NCBI GenBank assembly: GCA_017549205.1
Contig: JAFYVH010000021.1
Coordinates: 101,571 to 165,570, forward strand
Direction of reading: 5' to 3'
DNA from: Clostridia bacterium
GTDB taxonomy: Bacteria > Bacillota > Clostridia > UBA1381 > UBA9506
DNA: 64,000 nucleotides
The notes under the pieces are model-generated. The model was not told the DNA's origin. It worked only from the letters and a program-made list of their open reading frames with translations, and did not search any database. Position 1 is the stretch's first letter. Each line of letters begins with the position of its first letter. The position numbers and the translations under genes are program-made. This document shows positions 45,951 to 53,870 of the stretch, one piece after another.

Positions 45951-45996
45951 ACGGCAGAGAGTCGGCACGCTTTGTGCCTGATTCTCTGCTGTTATC
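45951..45996 (+). terminator. Hairpin after pheT
   Basis: A long imperfect stem (GCAGAGAGTCGGCAC / GTGCCTGATTCTCTGC) with a T-containing tail GTTATCTTATT. The T run is weak, so read-through to aroA is possible. Confidence 0.65.
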
Positions 45997-46021
45997 TTAT
46001 TAGAGAAACAGAGGGTTTAAT

Positions 46022-47221
46022 ATGAAACAGATTATCACGCCCGGGCATTTAGCGGGCACCGTTTGTGTGCCGCCATCTAAGAGTCAGGCGCACCGGGCAG
46101 TTATAGCGGCGGCGCTGGCGGGCGGGGGCTCGCAAATTGAAAATTTGGTTCTTTCCCAGGATATTAGCGCCACCATGCAGGCCATGTCTTGCTTTGCTGC
46201 CCTTTCTTTTGCCGATGGGGTGATGACAGCCCAAAAGGGAGCGCCGGTTTTAGAAGAGGAGCTGACCTTTGACTGTAATGAATCGGGCTCGACCATTCGC
46301 TTTTTAATTCCTTTGGCGCTGACTTTGGGTAAAAAAGTGCATTTTACCGGTCGGGGAAGACTCTTGGAGCGACCTTTAGACCCATATTTTGATATTTGTG
46401 ATACATTCGGCATTACCTATGAGCGAACAGCCGATAAAATCAGTTTTTGCGGCAAACTTTCTGCCGGGGACTTTGCTCTGCCCGGCAACATCAGCTCTCA
46501 GTTTATTACCGGCTTGCTGTTTGCCCTGCCGCTTTTGTCAGGCGATAGCACCATTACCCTGACCACAGAGGCAGAGTCGGTGGGCTATATTGATATGACT
46601 TTAGAGATTTTGTCCCTGTTTGGTATTGAAGTGGAAAGAAAAGATGTTTGCCATTATTTTATTCCCGGCGGACAAAGCTATAAGCCCTATTCCATGCGGG
46701 TGGAGGGTGATTATTCTCAGGCGGCTTTTTACCTTTGTGCCAACGCCATGGGTAGCCGTGTGGATGTGCAGGGACTTTCGGATGCTTCCTGCCAGGGAGA
46801 TAAAGCCATTCTTTCGGTTATCCGTCAGTTTGGCTCGCCACTTTCTGCCATTGATTTGGATGTGAGTCAAATTCCGGATTTGGTGCCTGTTTTGGCTGTT
46901 TTGGCCACACAAGCAGAGGGCACAACGCACCTAACCGGTGCAGCTCGCCTGCGGATTAAAGAAAGTGACCGCCTAGAGACAACAACCGACATGCTCACCC
47001 GTTTTGGTGCACAGGTTACAGAGGGGGCGGACAGCTTGGCTATTGTGGGCAAAACGCCTCTTTTGGGATGTACCATAGATAGCCACAACGACCACCGTAT
47101 TGCTATGGCAGCGGCCATTGGTGCAACGGTGGCATCGGGAGAAGTAACCATTTTGGGCAGTGAGTGCGTGGCCAAGTCTTATGGCAACTTCTGGCAGGAT
47201 TATGAAGCCTTGAAAAAATAA
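46022..47221 (+). CDS. aroA: 5-enolpyruvylshikimate-3-phosphate synthase
   Basis: A 399-residue EPSP synthase, slightly short for the family. Binding motifs: VPPSKSQAHRAVIAAAL (Lys and Arg for phosphoenolpyruvate), ESGSTIRFLIPLAL, ISSQFITGLLFALPLL, VEGDYSQAAFYLCA and KESDRLETTTDML. The N-terminal block and loop differ from E. coli AroA, as in class II enzymes. It makes the precursor of chorismate with AroK encoded 38 nt downstream; pheST upstream shares the aromatic amino acid theme. Confidence 0.95.
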   Translation: MKQIITPGHLAGTVCVPPSKSQAHRAVIAAALAGGGSQIENLVLSQDISATMQAMSCFAALSFADGVMTAQKGAPVLEEELTFDCNESGSTIRFLIPLALTLGKKVHFTGRGRLLERPLDPYFDICDTFGITYERTADKISFCGKLSAGDFALPGNISSQFITGLLFALPLLSGDSTITLTTEAESVGYIDMTLEILSLFGIEVERKDVCHYFIPGGQSYKPYSMRVEGDYSQAAFYLCANAMGSRVDVQGLSDASCQGDKAILSVIRQFGSPLSAIDLDVSQIPDLVPVLAVLATQAEGTTHLTGAARLRIKESDRLETTTDMLTRFGAQVTEGADSLAIVGKTPLLGCTIDSHNDHRIAMAAAIGATVASGEVTILGSECVAKSYGNFWQDYEALKK

Positions 47222-47258
47222 AAGGCATAATTTGTGAAAAGAAACGGAGAGAGTTTTC

Positions 47259-47771
47259 ATGAAGCGTAACATTGTGTTGATTGGCTTATCAGGCTGTGGC
47301 AAAAGTACGGTGGGTCGGGCTCTTGCTAAAAATCTTCACAAAACCTTTGTGGATATGGATGACTATATTGAAAAAAAAGAGGGCATGCCCGTCAGCAAAA
47401 TTTTTGAGAAAAAAGGGGAAGCCTATTTTCGCGCGTTAGAAACCGAAACAGCGGAGACACTGTCGGCAGAAGAGGGCAAAATCATTGCCACCGGTGGTGG
47501 CGTGGTGCTCTTTGAACAAAACATGGAGTATTTGAAGAAAAACGGATTGATTGTGTTTTTAGACCGCTCTCCCGAAACCATTTTAAAAAAAATTAACTTA
47601 AAAAAACGGCCCCTTTTGGCGCAAAACCAAAATCGGTTGTTTGAAATGGATAAAAAGCGTCGACCCCTTTATGAAAAATATGCAGAATTGACGGTTTTAG
47701 GCGCACCGTCTGTGCCGGAAACAGCAGAACGGCTGAAAGAAGCGCTAAAGAGTTATTTATCAGAAAAATAA
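47259..47771 (+). CDS. aroK: Shikimate kinase
   Basis: A 170-residue kinase: P-loop GLSGCGKSTVGRALA, the shikimate-binding DMDDYIEKKEGM and FRALETETAETL, and TGGGVVLFEQN. The lid region RPLLAQNQNRL is short. It phosphorylates shikimate one step before AroA, and the reversed order aroA-aroK forms an operon. GGAGAG precedes the ATG. Confidence 0.95.
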   Translation: MKRNIVLIGLSGCGKSTVGRALAKNLHKTFVDMDDYIEKKEGMPVSKIFEKKGEAYFRALETETAETLSAEEGKIIATGGGVVLFEQNMEYLKKNGLIVFLDRSPETILKKINLKKRPLLAQNQNRLFEMDKKRRPLYEKYAELTVLGAPSVPETAERLKEALKSYLSEK

Positions 47772-47799
47772 AAAGGGGCACTAAAGCCCCTTTTTGCTT
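47769..47799 (+). terminator. Terminator of aroA-aroK
   Basis: AAAAAGGGGC, loop ACTAAA and GCCCCTTTTT, followed by GCTTTT; overlaps the aroK stop. Confidence 0.88.
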
Positions 47800-47872
47800 T
47801 TGGAACGAGAGACCTTTTTGTCTGTTCATATAATAAGCTGCCTTTTCATAGTTTAGTAAAGAGGTGGCGTGT

Positions 47873-48460
47873 ATGATGAACTATATCTGGAGCGGCATGA
47901 TGATGGTGGCGGTCTTGTTCGGTCTTATAAGTGGCCGCACCGAGGCTTTAGCGCAAAGTGCTTTAGCGGGTGCAGAAAACGCGGTGAAAATGGCCTTTTC
48001 TTTATTGGGAATGATGTGCTTTTGGTCGGGATTATTAGAGGTGGCAAAACGGGCAGGCTTAACCGAGAAGTTTGCAAGGCTCATTCGTCCGCTGACAAAG
48101 CTGCTTTTTCCCCGTTTACCATCAGAAAGCCCTGCCGCTGTTGCCATGGTCATGAACATGACGGCTAATTTTTTGGGTCTTTCCAATGCCGCCACGCCTT
48201 TGGGGCTTTCGGCTATGGCAGAGCTTGAAAAAATAAACCCCCATCCGGGCCAGGCCACCGACGAAATGTGCATGTTTGTTGTGATTAACACAGCTTCCAT
48301 CAGCCTTTTGCCCACAACGGTGATTGCCTTGCGGGCAGCTGCGGGTTCAGAAGCACCCTTTGCCATCGTAGTGCCGGTGTGGATTTGCTCGTTGGCAGCC
48401 GTCACGGTGGGCGTGGTGGCAGCCAAGGTCATGGCACGCCGTGAAAGGAGGCGGCGCTAA
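47873..48460 (+). CDS. spmA: Spore maturation protein A
   Basis: A 195-residue membrane protein of the nucleoside-recognition (Gate) family. FSLLGMMCFWSGLLEVAKRAGL and the MNMTANFLGLSNAATPLGLSAM motif are typical of SpmA. In B. subtilis SpmA and SpmB are needed for spore core dehydration. The ATG at 47873 is 8 nt after AGAGGTGG. The downstream spmB overlaps in the ribosome site. Confidence 0.92.
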   Translation: MMNYIWSGMMMVAVLFGLISGRTEALAQSALAGAENAVKMAFSLLGMMCFWSGLLEVAKRAGLTEKFARLIRPLTKLLFPRLPSESPAAVAMVMNMTANFLGLSNAATPLGLSAMAELEKINPHPGQATDEMCMFVVINTASISLLPTTVIALRAAAGSEAPFAIVVPVWICSLAAVTVGVVAAKVMARRERRRR

Positions 48461-48461
48461 G

Positions 48462-48983
48462 TTGCTTTCGACTCTTTCGGCGGCGGTTATGCCGGTGGTT
48501 ATTTTGATTATTTTAGGATTTGGGCTTTATCGGCGGATTGATGTTTTTGATGCCTTTTTAAAAGGGGCACAATCGGGGCTTAAAACCTTGTTTGGCATTT
48601 TGCCGGCGTTGGTGGGGCTGATTGTGGCCATTACCATGTTTAAAGCTTCCGGAGCGCTTTTTTGGATAACAAAAATTTTATCACCCCTTACCACCCTTTT
48701 GCACATTCCGCCGGAGATTATGCCTCTTGCCCTTTTGCGCCCGGTTTCGGGCAGCGGGGCACTTGCCATTGTAAACGATTTGCTAGTATCAAACGGTCCT
48801 GACTCGCCGGTGGGGCGTATTGCCTCGGTGGTTATGGGGTCCACGGAAACCACTTTTTATACCCTGGCGGTGTATTACGGTGCGGTGCATATCCGTAAAA
48901 CCCGCCATACTGTGCCTGCCGCCTTGCTTGCCGATTTGACGGGGCTTTTGGCAGGGGTGTATATTTGCTTATTATATTTTTAA
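48462..48983 (+). CDS. spmB: Spore maturation protein B
   Basis: A 173-residue membrane protein. Motifs: GAQSGLKTLFGILPALVGLIVAITMFKASGA, LRPVSGSGALAIVNDLL and MGSTETTFYTLAVYYGAVHIRK. The start is TTG (48462), 10 nt after AAAGGAGG; an in-frame GTG at 48441 is inside the last codons of spmA and ahead of the ribosome site. Partner of SpmA. Confidence 0.92.
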   Translation: MLSTLSAAVMPVVILIILGFGLYRRIDVFDAFLKGAQSGLKTLFGILPALVGLIVAITMFKASGALFWITKILSPLTTLLHIPPEIMPLALLRPVSGSGALAIVNDLLVSNGPDSPVGRIASVVMGSTETTFYTLAVYYGAVHIRKTRHTVPAALLADLTGLLAGVYICLLYF

Positions 48984-49025
48984 AATAAAGAAAACAATGT
49001 TTAACGAAAACAGGGAGAGATTTTT

Positions 49026-49541
49026 ATGAGTCAATTTTATGAAATTACACCGGAGCAGATTGAAAAAAATCCTTTTACCATGGTTGGCAAAGAGTGGATG
49101 CTCATTGGTGCGGAAAAAGAGGGAAAAGTCAATGCCATGACGGCCTCATGGGGTGGCGTGGGTGTTTTGTGGAACAAAAATGTGAGTTTTTGTTTTATTC
49201 GTCCTCAGCGCTACACCAAAGAATTCGTTGATGCTGCCGACCGCTTTTCTCTCAGTTTTTTCTCGGAAGAACACCGCAAAACTCTGACACATTTTGGTCG
49301 TGTCAGCGGGCGGGACGAGGATAAAATTAAAACCTGCGGGCTCACGGTGGCCCATGCGGAAGGTGCACCTTATTTTGAGGAGGGCAATCTGATTTTAATC
49401 TGCAAAAAGCTTTATGCAGGAAAAATTGAGCCGGAAAGCATTCTTTTGCCCGAGATTGATGAAACAGCCTATTCCGAAAAGGACTATCACCAGGTTTATA
49501 TCGGTGAAATTGTGAAAGTTTTAATGAAGGTAGAAGACTAA
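49026..49541 (+). CDS. Flavin reductase family protein
   Basis: A 171-residue FMN-binding split-barrel protein. KEWMLIGAEKEGKVNAMTASWGGVGVLWNKNVSFCFIRPQRYTKEFVDAADRFSLSFF contains the conserved flavin-binding Ser/Trp and Arg-Pro residues. Close relatives bind FMN and act as flavin reductases or as electron-transfer proteins. It is monocistronic. Unlike the domain inside the flavodiiron protein, it stands alone. Confidence 0.85.
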   Translation: MSQFYEITPEQIEKNPFTMVGKEWMLIGAEKEGKVNAMTASWGGVGVLWNKNVSFCFIRPQRYTKEFVDAADRFSLSFFSEEHRKTLTHFGRVSGRDEDKIKTCGLTVAHAEGAPYFEEGNLILICKKLYAGKIEPESILLPEIDETAYSEKDYHQVYIGEIVKVLMKVED

Positions 49542-49562
49542 AAGGCTTATAAGTTTTAAGAT

Positions 49563-49598
49563 GCATCCCCGTATGACAATATATGGGGGTGCCTTTTT
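49563..49598 (+). terminator. Terminator after the flavin reductase gene
   Basis: GCATCCCC and GGGGTGC pair, with CTTTTT following. Confidence 0.8.
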
Positions 49599-49703
49599 GT
49601 GACTTGTAGATGTCACGAAAATGTAATGTTGTTTTTAAGGTTTTAAAAAGCCCATAACCATCGCAAAAACATGGATTTTGGAAGAAAATGCCATACAAAA
49701 TAA

Positions 49704-49719
49704 TCACAATATATAGTAT
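49704..49719. promoter_or_regulatory. Candidate NrdR box
   Basis: TCACAATATATAGTAT matches most of the NrdR consensus acaCwAtATaTwGtgt. It is 17 nt upstream of the nrdG -35 box. A possible second, poorer site overlaps the -10 region. The repressor NrdR usually binds a pair of such boxes in front of nrd genes. Confidence 0.45.
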
Positions 49720-49735
49720 TTTTTTAGTTTTCATG

Positions 49736-49764
49736 TTGACAGTACCTACTACATATGCTATAAT
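49736..49764 (+). promoter_or_regulatory. Promoter of nrdG-nrdD-trxB
   Basis: TTGACA and TATAAT are 17 nt apart, a perfect match, ending 31 nt before the nrdG ATG. Confidence 0.92.
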
Positions 49765-49795
49765 TAGAAGCAGTCACCCCAGAGGAGTGAAAAAC

Positions 49796-50491
49796 ATGGA
49801 ATTCGCAGCAATGCAAAAGCTCACAATCCTGGATTTTCCCGGTACGGTGGCCTGCATTTTGTTTACAAAAGGGTGCAATTTTAGGTGTCCTTTTTGTCAC
49901 AATGCAGCACTGGTTACACCGACGGATGCTGAGCCAATAGTTGACGAAACAGAGGTTTTACAATTTTTAAAAAGCCGCCAAGGTCTTTTAGAGGGTGTGG
50001 TTATCACCGGCGGCGAGCCTATGCTTCACAAGGAGCTGCCGGCATTTTTGGCAAAGGTTAAAGCCTTGGGCTATAAAGTCAAGGTGGATACCAACGGCTC
50101 TCGGCCGGACATGCTGAAGCAGGTGGTTTGTGACGGACTGATTGATTATGCGGCTATGGACATTAAAAATGTTCCGGATCAATATGCCAAAACCATAGGT
50201 CTTCGGGAGTTTGATATGACGGATGTTGAAAAGTCGAAAAACTTTTTAATGGAAGACCGCGTGACCTACGAGTTTCGTACAACCGTTGTAAAGGGCATTC
50301 ATACAGGTGCCGATTTAGAGAGATTGGCGCAGTGGATTAAAGGGGCGAAAGCCTACTTTTTGCAAGGGTTTAAAGACTCGGGGCAGCTTTTGGCGCCCGA
50401 TGGTCTTGGTACCTTTACAGAACAGGAAATGAATGCGTTTGCAGAACACATCAAACCCTATGTTCCCTCGGTTCGGGTTAGAGGATATTAA
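49796..50491 (+). CDS. nrdG: Anaerobic ribonucleotide reductase activating protein
   Basis: A 231-residue radical SAM enzyme. TKGCNFRCPFCHN holds the three cysteines of the [4Fe-4S] cluster, and VVITGGEPMLHKELPAFL is the GGE motif. It generates the glycyl radical on NrdD. The start at 49796, after GAGGAGTGA, avoids the longer frame that crosses the promoter. Protein length is that of the PflA-like NrdG2 type seen in many anaerobes. It is 21 nt upstream of nrdD. Confidence 0.93.
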   Translation: MEFAAMQKLTILDFPGTVACILFTKGCNFRCPFCHNAALVTPTDAEPIVDETEVLQFLKSRQGLLEGVVITGGEPMLHKELPAFLAKVKALGYKVKVDTNGSRPDMLKQVVCDGLIDYAAMDIKNVPDQYAKTIGLREFDMTDVEKSKNFLMEDRVTYEFRTTVVKGIHTGADLERLAQWIKGAKAYFLQGFKDSGQLLAPDGLGTFTEQEMNAFAEHIKPYVPSVRVRGY

Positions 50492-50512
50492 TTAACAAAA
50501 GGAGAAATAGAT

Positions 50513-52897
50513 ATGTATCAGATTGTCAAACGAGATGGCAAAATTGTAGATTTTGATATTAACAAAATCGCCAACGCCATGAAACAGGCCTTTGAGGCAA
50601 CACAGACAGATTATACCGATAACATCATTGACTTTTTGGCACTGAAGGTTTCGGCTGACTTTTTGTCAAAGATTAAAAATGGCAGAGTTGCTGTGGAAGA
50701 CATTCAGGACAGCGTGGAATCCGTTTTATCCCGCGGGGGTTATGACGGCGTGGCCAAAGCCTACATTCTGTATCGTAAACAGCGTGAAAAACTCCGTAAT
50801 TTAAAAAATACTTACCTAGACTATAAAGAAACCATTAACAACTATGTTAATGTTTTAGACTGGCGTGTAAAAGAAAACTCAACCGTTACCTATTCGGTTG
50901 GTGGTCTGATTCTTTCTAACTCCGGCGCCATCACAGCTAACTACTGGCTGACAGAGATTTATGATGAAGAGATTGCTATGGCCCATCGCAACTGCGACAT
51001 TCACCTGCATGACCTTTCCATGCTCACCGGTTATTGTGCCGGCTGGAGCTTAAAGCAGCTGATTCAGGAGGGCTTGGGCGGCGTTCCCGGCAAGATTACC
51101 TCTTCACCTGCCAGCCACTTATCCACCCTTTGCAACCAGATGGTTAACTTTTTGGGTATCATGCAAAACGAGTGGGCAGGTGCTCAGGCATTTTCTTCTT
51201 TTGATACTTACCTTGCTCCTTTTGTTAAGGTTGATAATTTGACCTATAAAGAAGTTAAGCAGTGCATTCAGTCCTTTATTTATGGCGTTAACACCCCCTC
51301 TCGTTGGGGTACACAGGCGCCTTTCTCCAACATTACTTTAGACTGGACCGTACCGGCTGACTTAAAGAATCTGCCGGCCATTGTTGGCGGAAAAGAAATG
51401 GACTTTACCTATGGCGATTGCCAGAAGGAAATGGAAATGGTGAACAAAGCCTTTATCGAAATTATGATTGAAGGCGATGCAAACGGTCGTGGTTTCCAAT
51501 ATCCCATTCCCACCTATTCCATCACTCGTGACTTTGACTGGTCACCCACCGAAAACAACAAGCTGTTGTTTGAGATGACCGCAAAATATGGAACACCCTA
51601 TTTCTCCAACTATATCAACAGCGACATGGAGCCCAGCGATGTTCGTTCTATGTGCTGCCGCTTGCGTCTTGACTTGCGTGAACTGCGCAAAAAATCAGGT
51701 GGCTTCTTCGGCTCAGGTGAAAGCACCGGCTCTATTGGCGTTGTAACCATTAACATTCCCCGTATTGCCTATCAGGCAACGGATGAGGCAGATTTCTTCA
51801 AGCGTTTAGACCGCATGATGGACATTTCAGCCCGCTCACTCAAAATCAAGAGAACGGTTATCACTAAGCTCTTAAAAGAGGGACTTTACCCTTACACCAA
51901 GCGGTATCTTGGCACCTTGGACAACCATTTCTCTACCATTGGTCTTGTGGGCATGAATGAAGCCGGCTTGAATGCAAGCTGGGTGAAAGCCGACATGACA
52001 ACCAAGGCTTGTCAGGAATTTACAAAGAAAGTGCTGAATCACATGAGAGAGCGTCTTTCTGATTATCAGGAAATGTATGGCGACCTGTATAATTTAGAAG
52101 CAACACCGGCAGAATCCACCTCTTATCGTCTGGCCAAACATGATGTTGAGCAATTCCCCGACATCATCACAGCAGCCGAGGCCGGCGGCGCTCCTTATTA
52201 CACCAACAGCAGCCATCTGCCCGTTGGCTATACAGACGACATTTTCTCTGCATTAGACATTCAGGATGAAATGCAGACTCTTTACACCTCCGGTACTGTT
52301 TTCCATGCTTTCTTGGGTGAAAAGTTGCCGGATTGGGAAGCAGCTGCAAAACTGGTGCGCAAGATTGCAGAAAACTACAGATTGCCTTATTACACCATGT
52401 CACCTACCTATTCTGTTTGCAAAAACCATGGTTATCTCACCGGTGAACAGTTCACCTGTCCCAACTGTGGCGAAGCTGCGGAGGTTTACAGCCGTATTAC
52501 CGGTTACTATCGTCCGGTGCAGAACTGGAATGCAGGTAAGACACAGGAATATAAAGAGCGCAAAGAATATAACATTGAAACCAGCGTGCTGACACCGAGA
52601 GATTTAAGCACCGAGCCAAAAGAGGAAAGCTGTGCTGCTTGCGCAGCTGCACCCGGCGGTGAAGCAAAGCTGTTGCTCTTCACAACAGAGACCTGCCCCA
52701 ACTGTCGCATTGCCTGTGGCTATTTAGACAAGGCAGGCATTGGCTATGAAAAGCTTTTAGCCAGTCAGAATCCGGATTTGGTTGAAAAGTATAACATCAC
52801 ACAGGCACCCACCCTGGTGGTAACAGATGGCGCAGAAGCCCGCATTTTTGCCGGTGCCGGCGCAATCAGACAATACATTGCAGAGTGCGGAGCGTAA
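50513..52897 (+). CDS. nrdD: Anaerobic ribonucleoside-triphosphate reductase with C-terminal thioredoxin-like domain
   Basis: A 794-residue class III reductase making dNTPs under anoxia. ATP-cone at residues 1-90 (YQIVKRDGKIVDFD), ten-stranded barrel in the middle, C-terminal zinc site and the glycyl radical loop SRITGYYRPVQNWNAGKTQEY at about 662-682. The last 75 residues form a separate glutaredoxin/thioredoxin-like domain with a TTETCPNCRIACGYLD active site, joined by an Ala/Pro linker containing CAAC. This suggests reduction by dithiol rather than formate. trxB follows 3 nt later. Confidence 0.95.
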   Translation: MYQIVKRDGKIVDFDINKIANAMKQAFEATQTDYTDNIIDFLALKVSADFLSKIKNGRVAVEDIQDSVESVLSRGGYDGVAKAYILYRKQREKLRNLKNTYLDYKETINNYVNVLDWRVKENSTVTYSVGGLILSNSGAITANYWLTEIYDEEIAMAHRNCDIHLHDLSMLTGYCAGWSLKQLIQEGLGGVPGKITSSPASHLSTLCNQMVNFLGIMQNEWAGAQAFSSFDTYLAPFVKVDNLTYKEVKQCIQSFIYGVNTPSRWGTQAPFSNITLDWTVPADLKNLPAIVGGKEMDFTYGDCQKEMEMVNKAFIEIMIEGDANGRGFQYPIPTYSITRDFDWSPTENNKLLFEMTAKYGTPYFSNYINSDMEPSDVRSMCCRLRLDLRELRKKSGGFFGSGESTGSIGVVTINIPRIAYQATDEADFFKRLDRMMDISARSLKIKRTVITKLLKEGLYPYTKRYLGTLDNHFSTIGLVGMNEAGLNASWVKADMTTKACQEFTKKVLNHMRERLSDYQEMYGDLYNLEATPAESTSYRLAKHDVEQFPDIITAAEAGGAPYYTNSSHLPVGYTDDIFSALDIQDEMQTLYTSGTVFHAFLGEKLPDWEAAAKLVRKIAENYRLPYYTMSPTYSVCKNHGYLTGEQFTCPNCGEAAEVYSRITGYYRPVQNWNAGKTQEYKERKEYNIETSVLTPRDLSTEPKEESCAACAAAPGGEAKLLLFTTETCPNCRIACGYLDKAGIGYEKLLASQNPDLVEKYNITQAPTLVVTDGAEARIFAGAGAIRQYIAECGA

Positions 52898-52900
52898 ACA

Positions 52901-53812
52901 ATGAATAATCGTTATGATGTAATTGTAATCGGCGGCGGCCCGGCAGGGCTGACCGCCGCACTCTATGCCCGTCGGGCAGGGAAAAGCGTTTTGGTGGTTG
53001 AAAAAAATGCCTTTGGCGGTCAGATTGCCTGGTCACCCAAGGTAGAAAATTATCCGGCGCTGCCCTCTGTTTCGGGTTTAGAACTTTCTGACAAGCTCAC
53101 CGAGCAGGTTTTGTCTCATGGAGCAGAGCTGGAGCTGGATGAAGCGGTCAGCATTAAAAAAGAAGCAGACGGATTTTTGGTTGAAACGGCTTTTGGCGGC
53201 ACCTTTTTTAGCCGTGCTTTAATTGCGGCGGCCGGTGCGGCACCCAAAAAGCTGGGCATTGAAAAAGAAGAGCAGTTCATTGGCGCAGGAGTTTCCTTTT
53301 GTGCTGTTTGTGACGGCGAGTTTTATCGCAATAAAACCGTTGCGGTTAACGGCGGCGGCAACACGGCGTTGCAGGAGGCTCTTTATCTTTCCGATTTGTG
53401 CCAAAAGGTTTATCTCATTCATAGGCGGACAGAGTTCCGCGGGGATTACGCCTTGGTTGAAGCACTTAAAAAGCGGGAAAATGTTGCGTTCGTTTTAGGT
53501 GCAACCATTCAAGGCTTGTTGGGCGAAAATAAGTTGACGGGTGTTCGGGTTAATGCCGGGGGAGACGAAACCGACATCGCTTTAGACGGATTGTTTGTTG
53601 CCATTGGTCACACACCGGAAACCCGGCTTTTTGCACAGCTTATGGCGCTGGATGAGGGTGGCTATGCCGATGCAGACGAAAGCTGTTTAACACAGACAGC
53701 GGGACTCTTTGTTGCCGGTGACTGTCGGCGCAAAACCTTAAGACAGCTGACAACGGCTATGGCCGATGGCGCATCTGCTGCCATTGCGGCTTGCCACTAT
53801 TTAGATGCATGA
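52901..53812 (+). CDS. trxB: Thioredoxin reductase
   Basis: A 303-residue FAD/NADPH disulfide reductase. FAD loop IGGGPAGLTAALYARRAG; redox-active VSFCAVCDGEFY; NADPH loop NGGGNTALQEALYLSDL with HRRTEFRGD; C-terminal GLFVAGDCRRKTLRQLTTAMADGA. It starts 3 nt after nrdD, so it probably recycles the thioredoxin-like domain fused to NrdD. No free trxA or grx gene is in the window. Confidence 0.94.
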   Translation: MNNRYDVIVIGGGPAGLTAALYARRAGKSVLVVEKNAFGGQIAWSPKVENYPALPSVSGLELSDKLTEQVLSHGAELELDEAVSIKKEADGFLVETAFGGTFFSRALIAAAGAAPKKLGIEKEEQFIGAGVSFCAVCDGEFYRNKTVAVNGGGNTALQEALYLSDLCQKVYLIHRRTEFRGDYALVEALKKRENVAFVLGATIQGLLGENKLTGVRVNAGGDETDIALDGLFVAIGHTPETRLFAQLMALDEGGYADADESCLTQTAGLFVAGDCRRKTLRQLTTAMADGASAAIAACHYLDA

Positions 53813-53820
53813 AAATGTTA

Positions 53821-53853
53821 AAACGGGGTTGCTTTTTGCAATCCCGTTTTTTG
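53821..53853. terminator. Bidirectional terminator after trxB
   Basis: AAACGGGGTTGC and GCAATCCCGTTT form a 12-bp stem with loop TTTTT and a long T run; uxaC converges here. Confidence 0.92.
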
Positions 53854-53870
53854 TGTCCCAAAAGGGGTCT

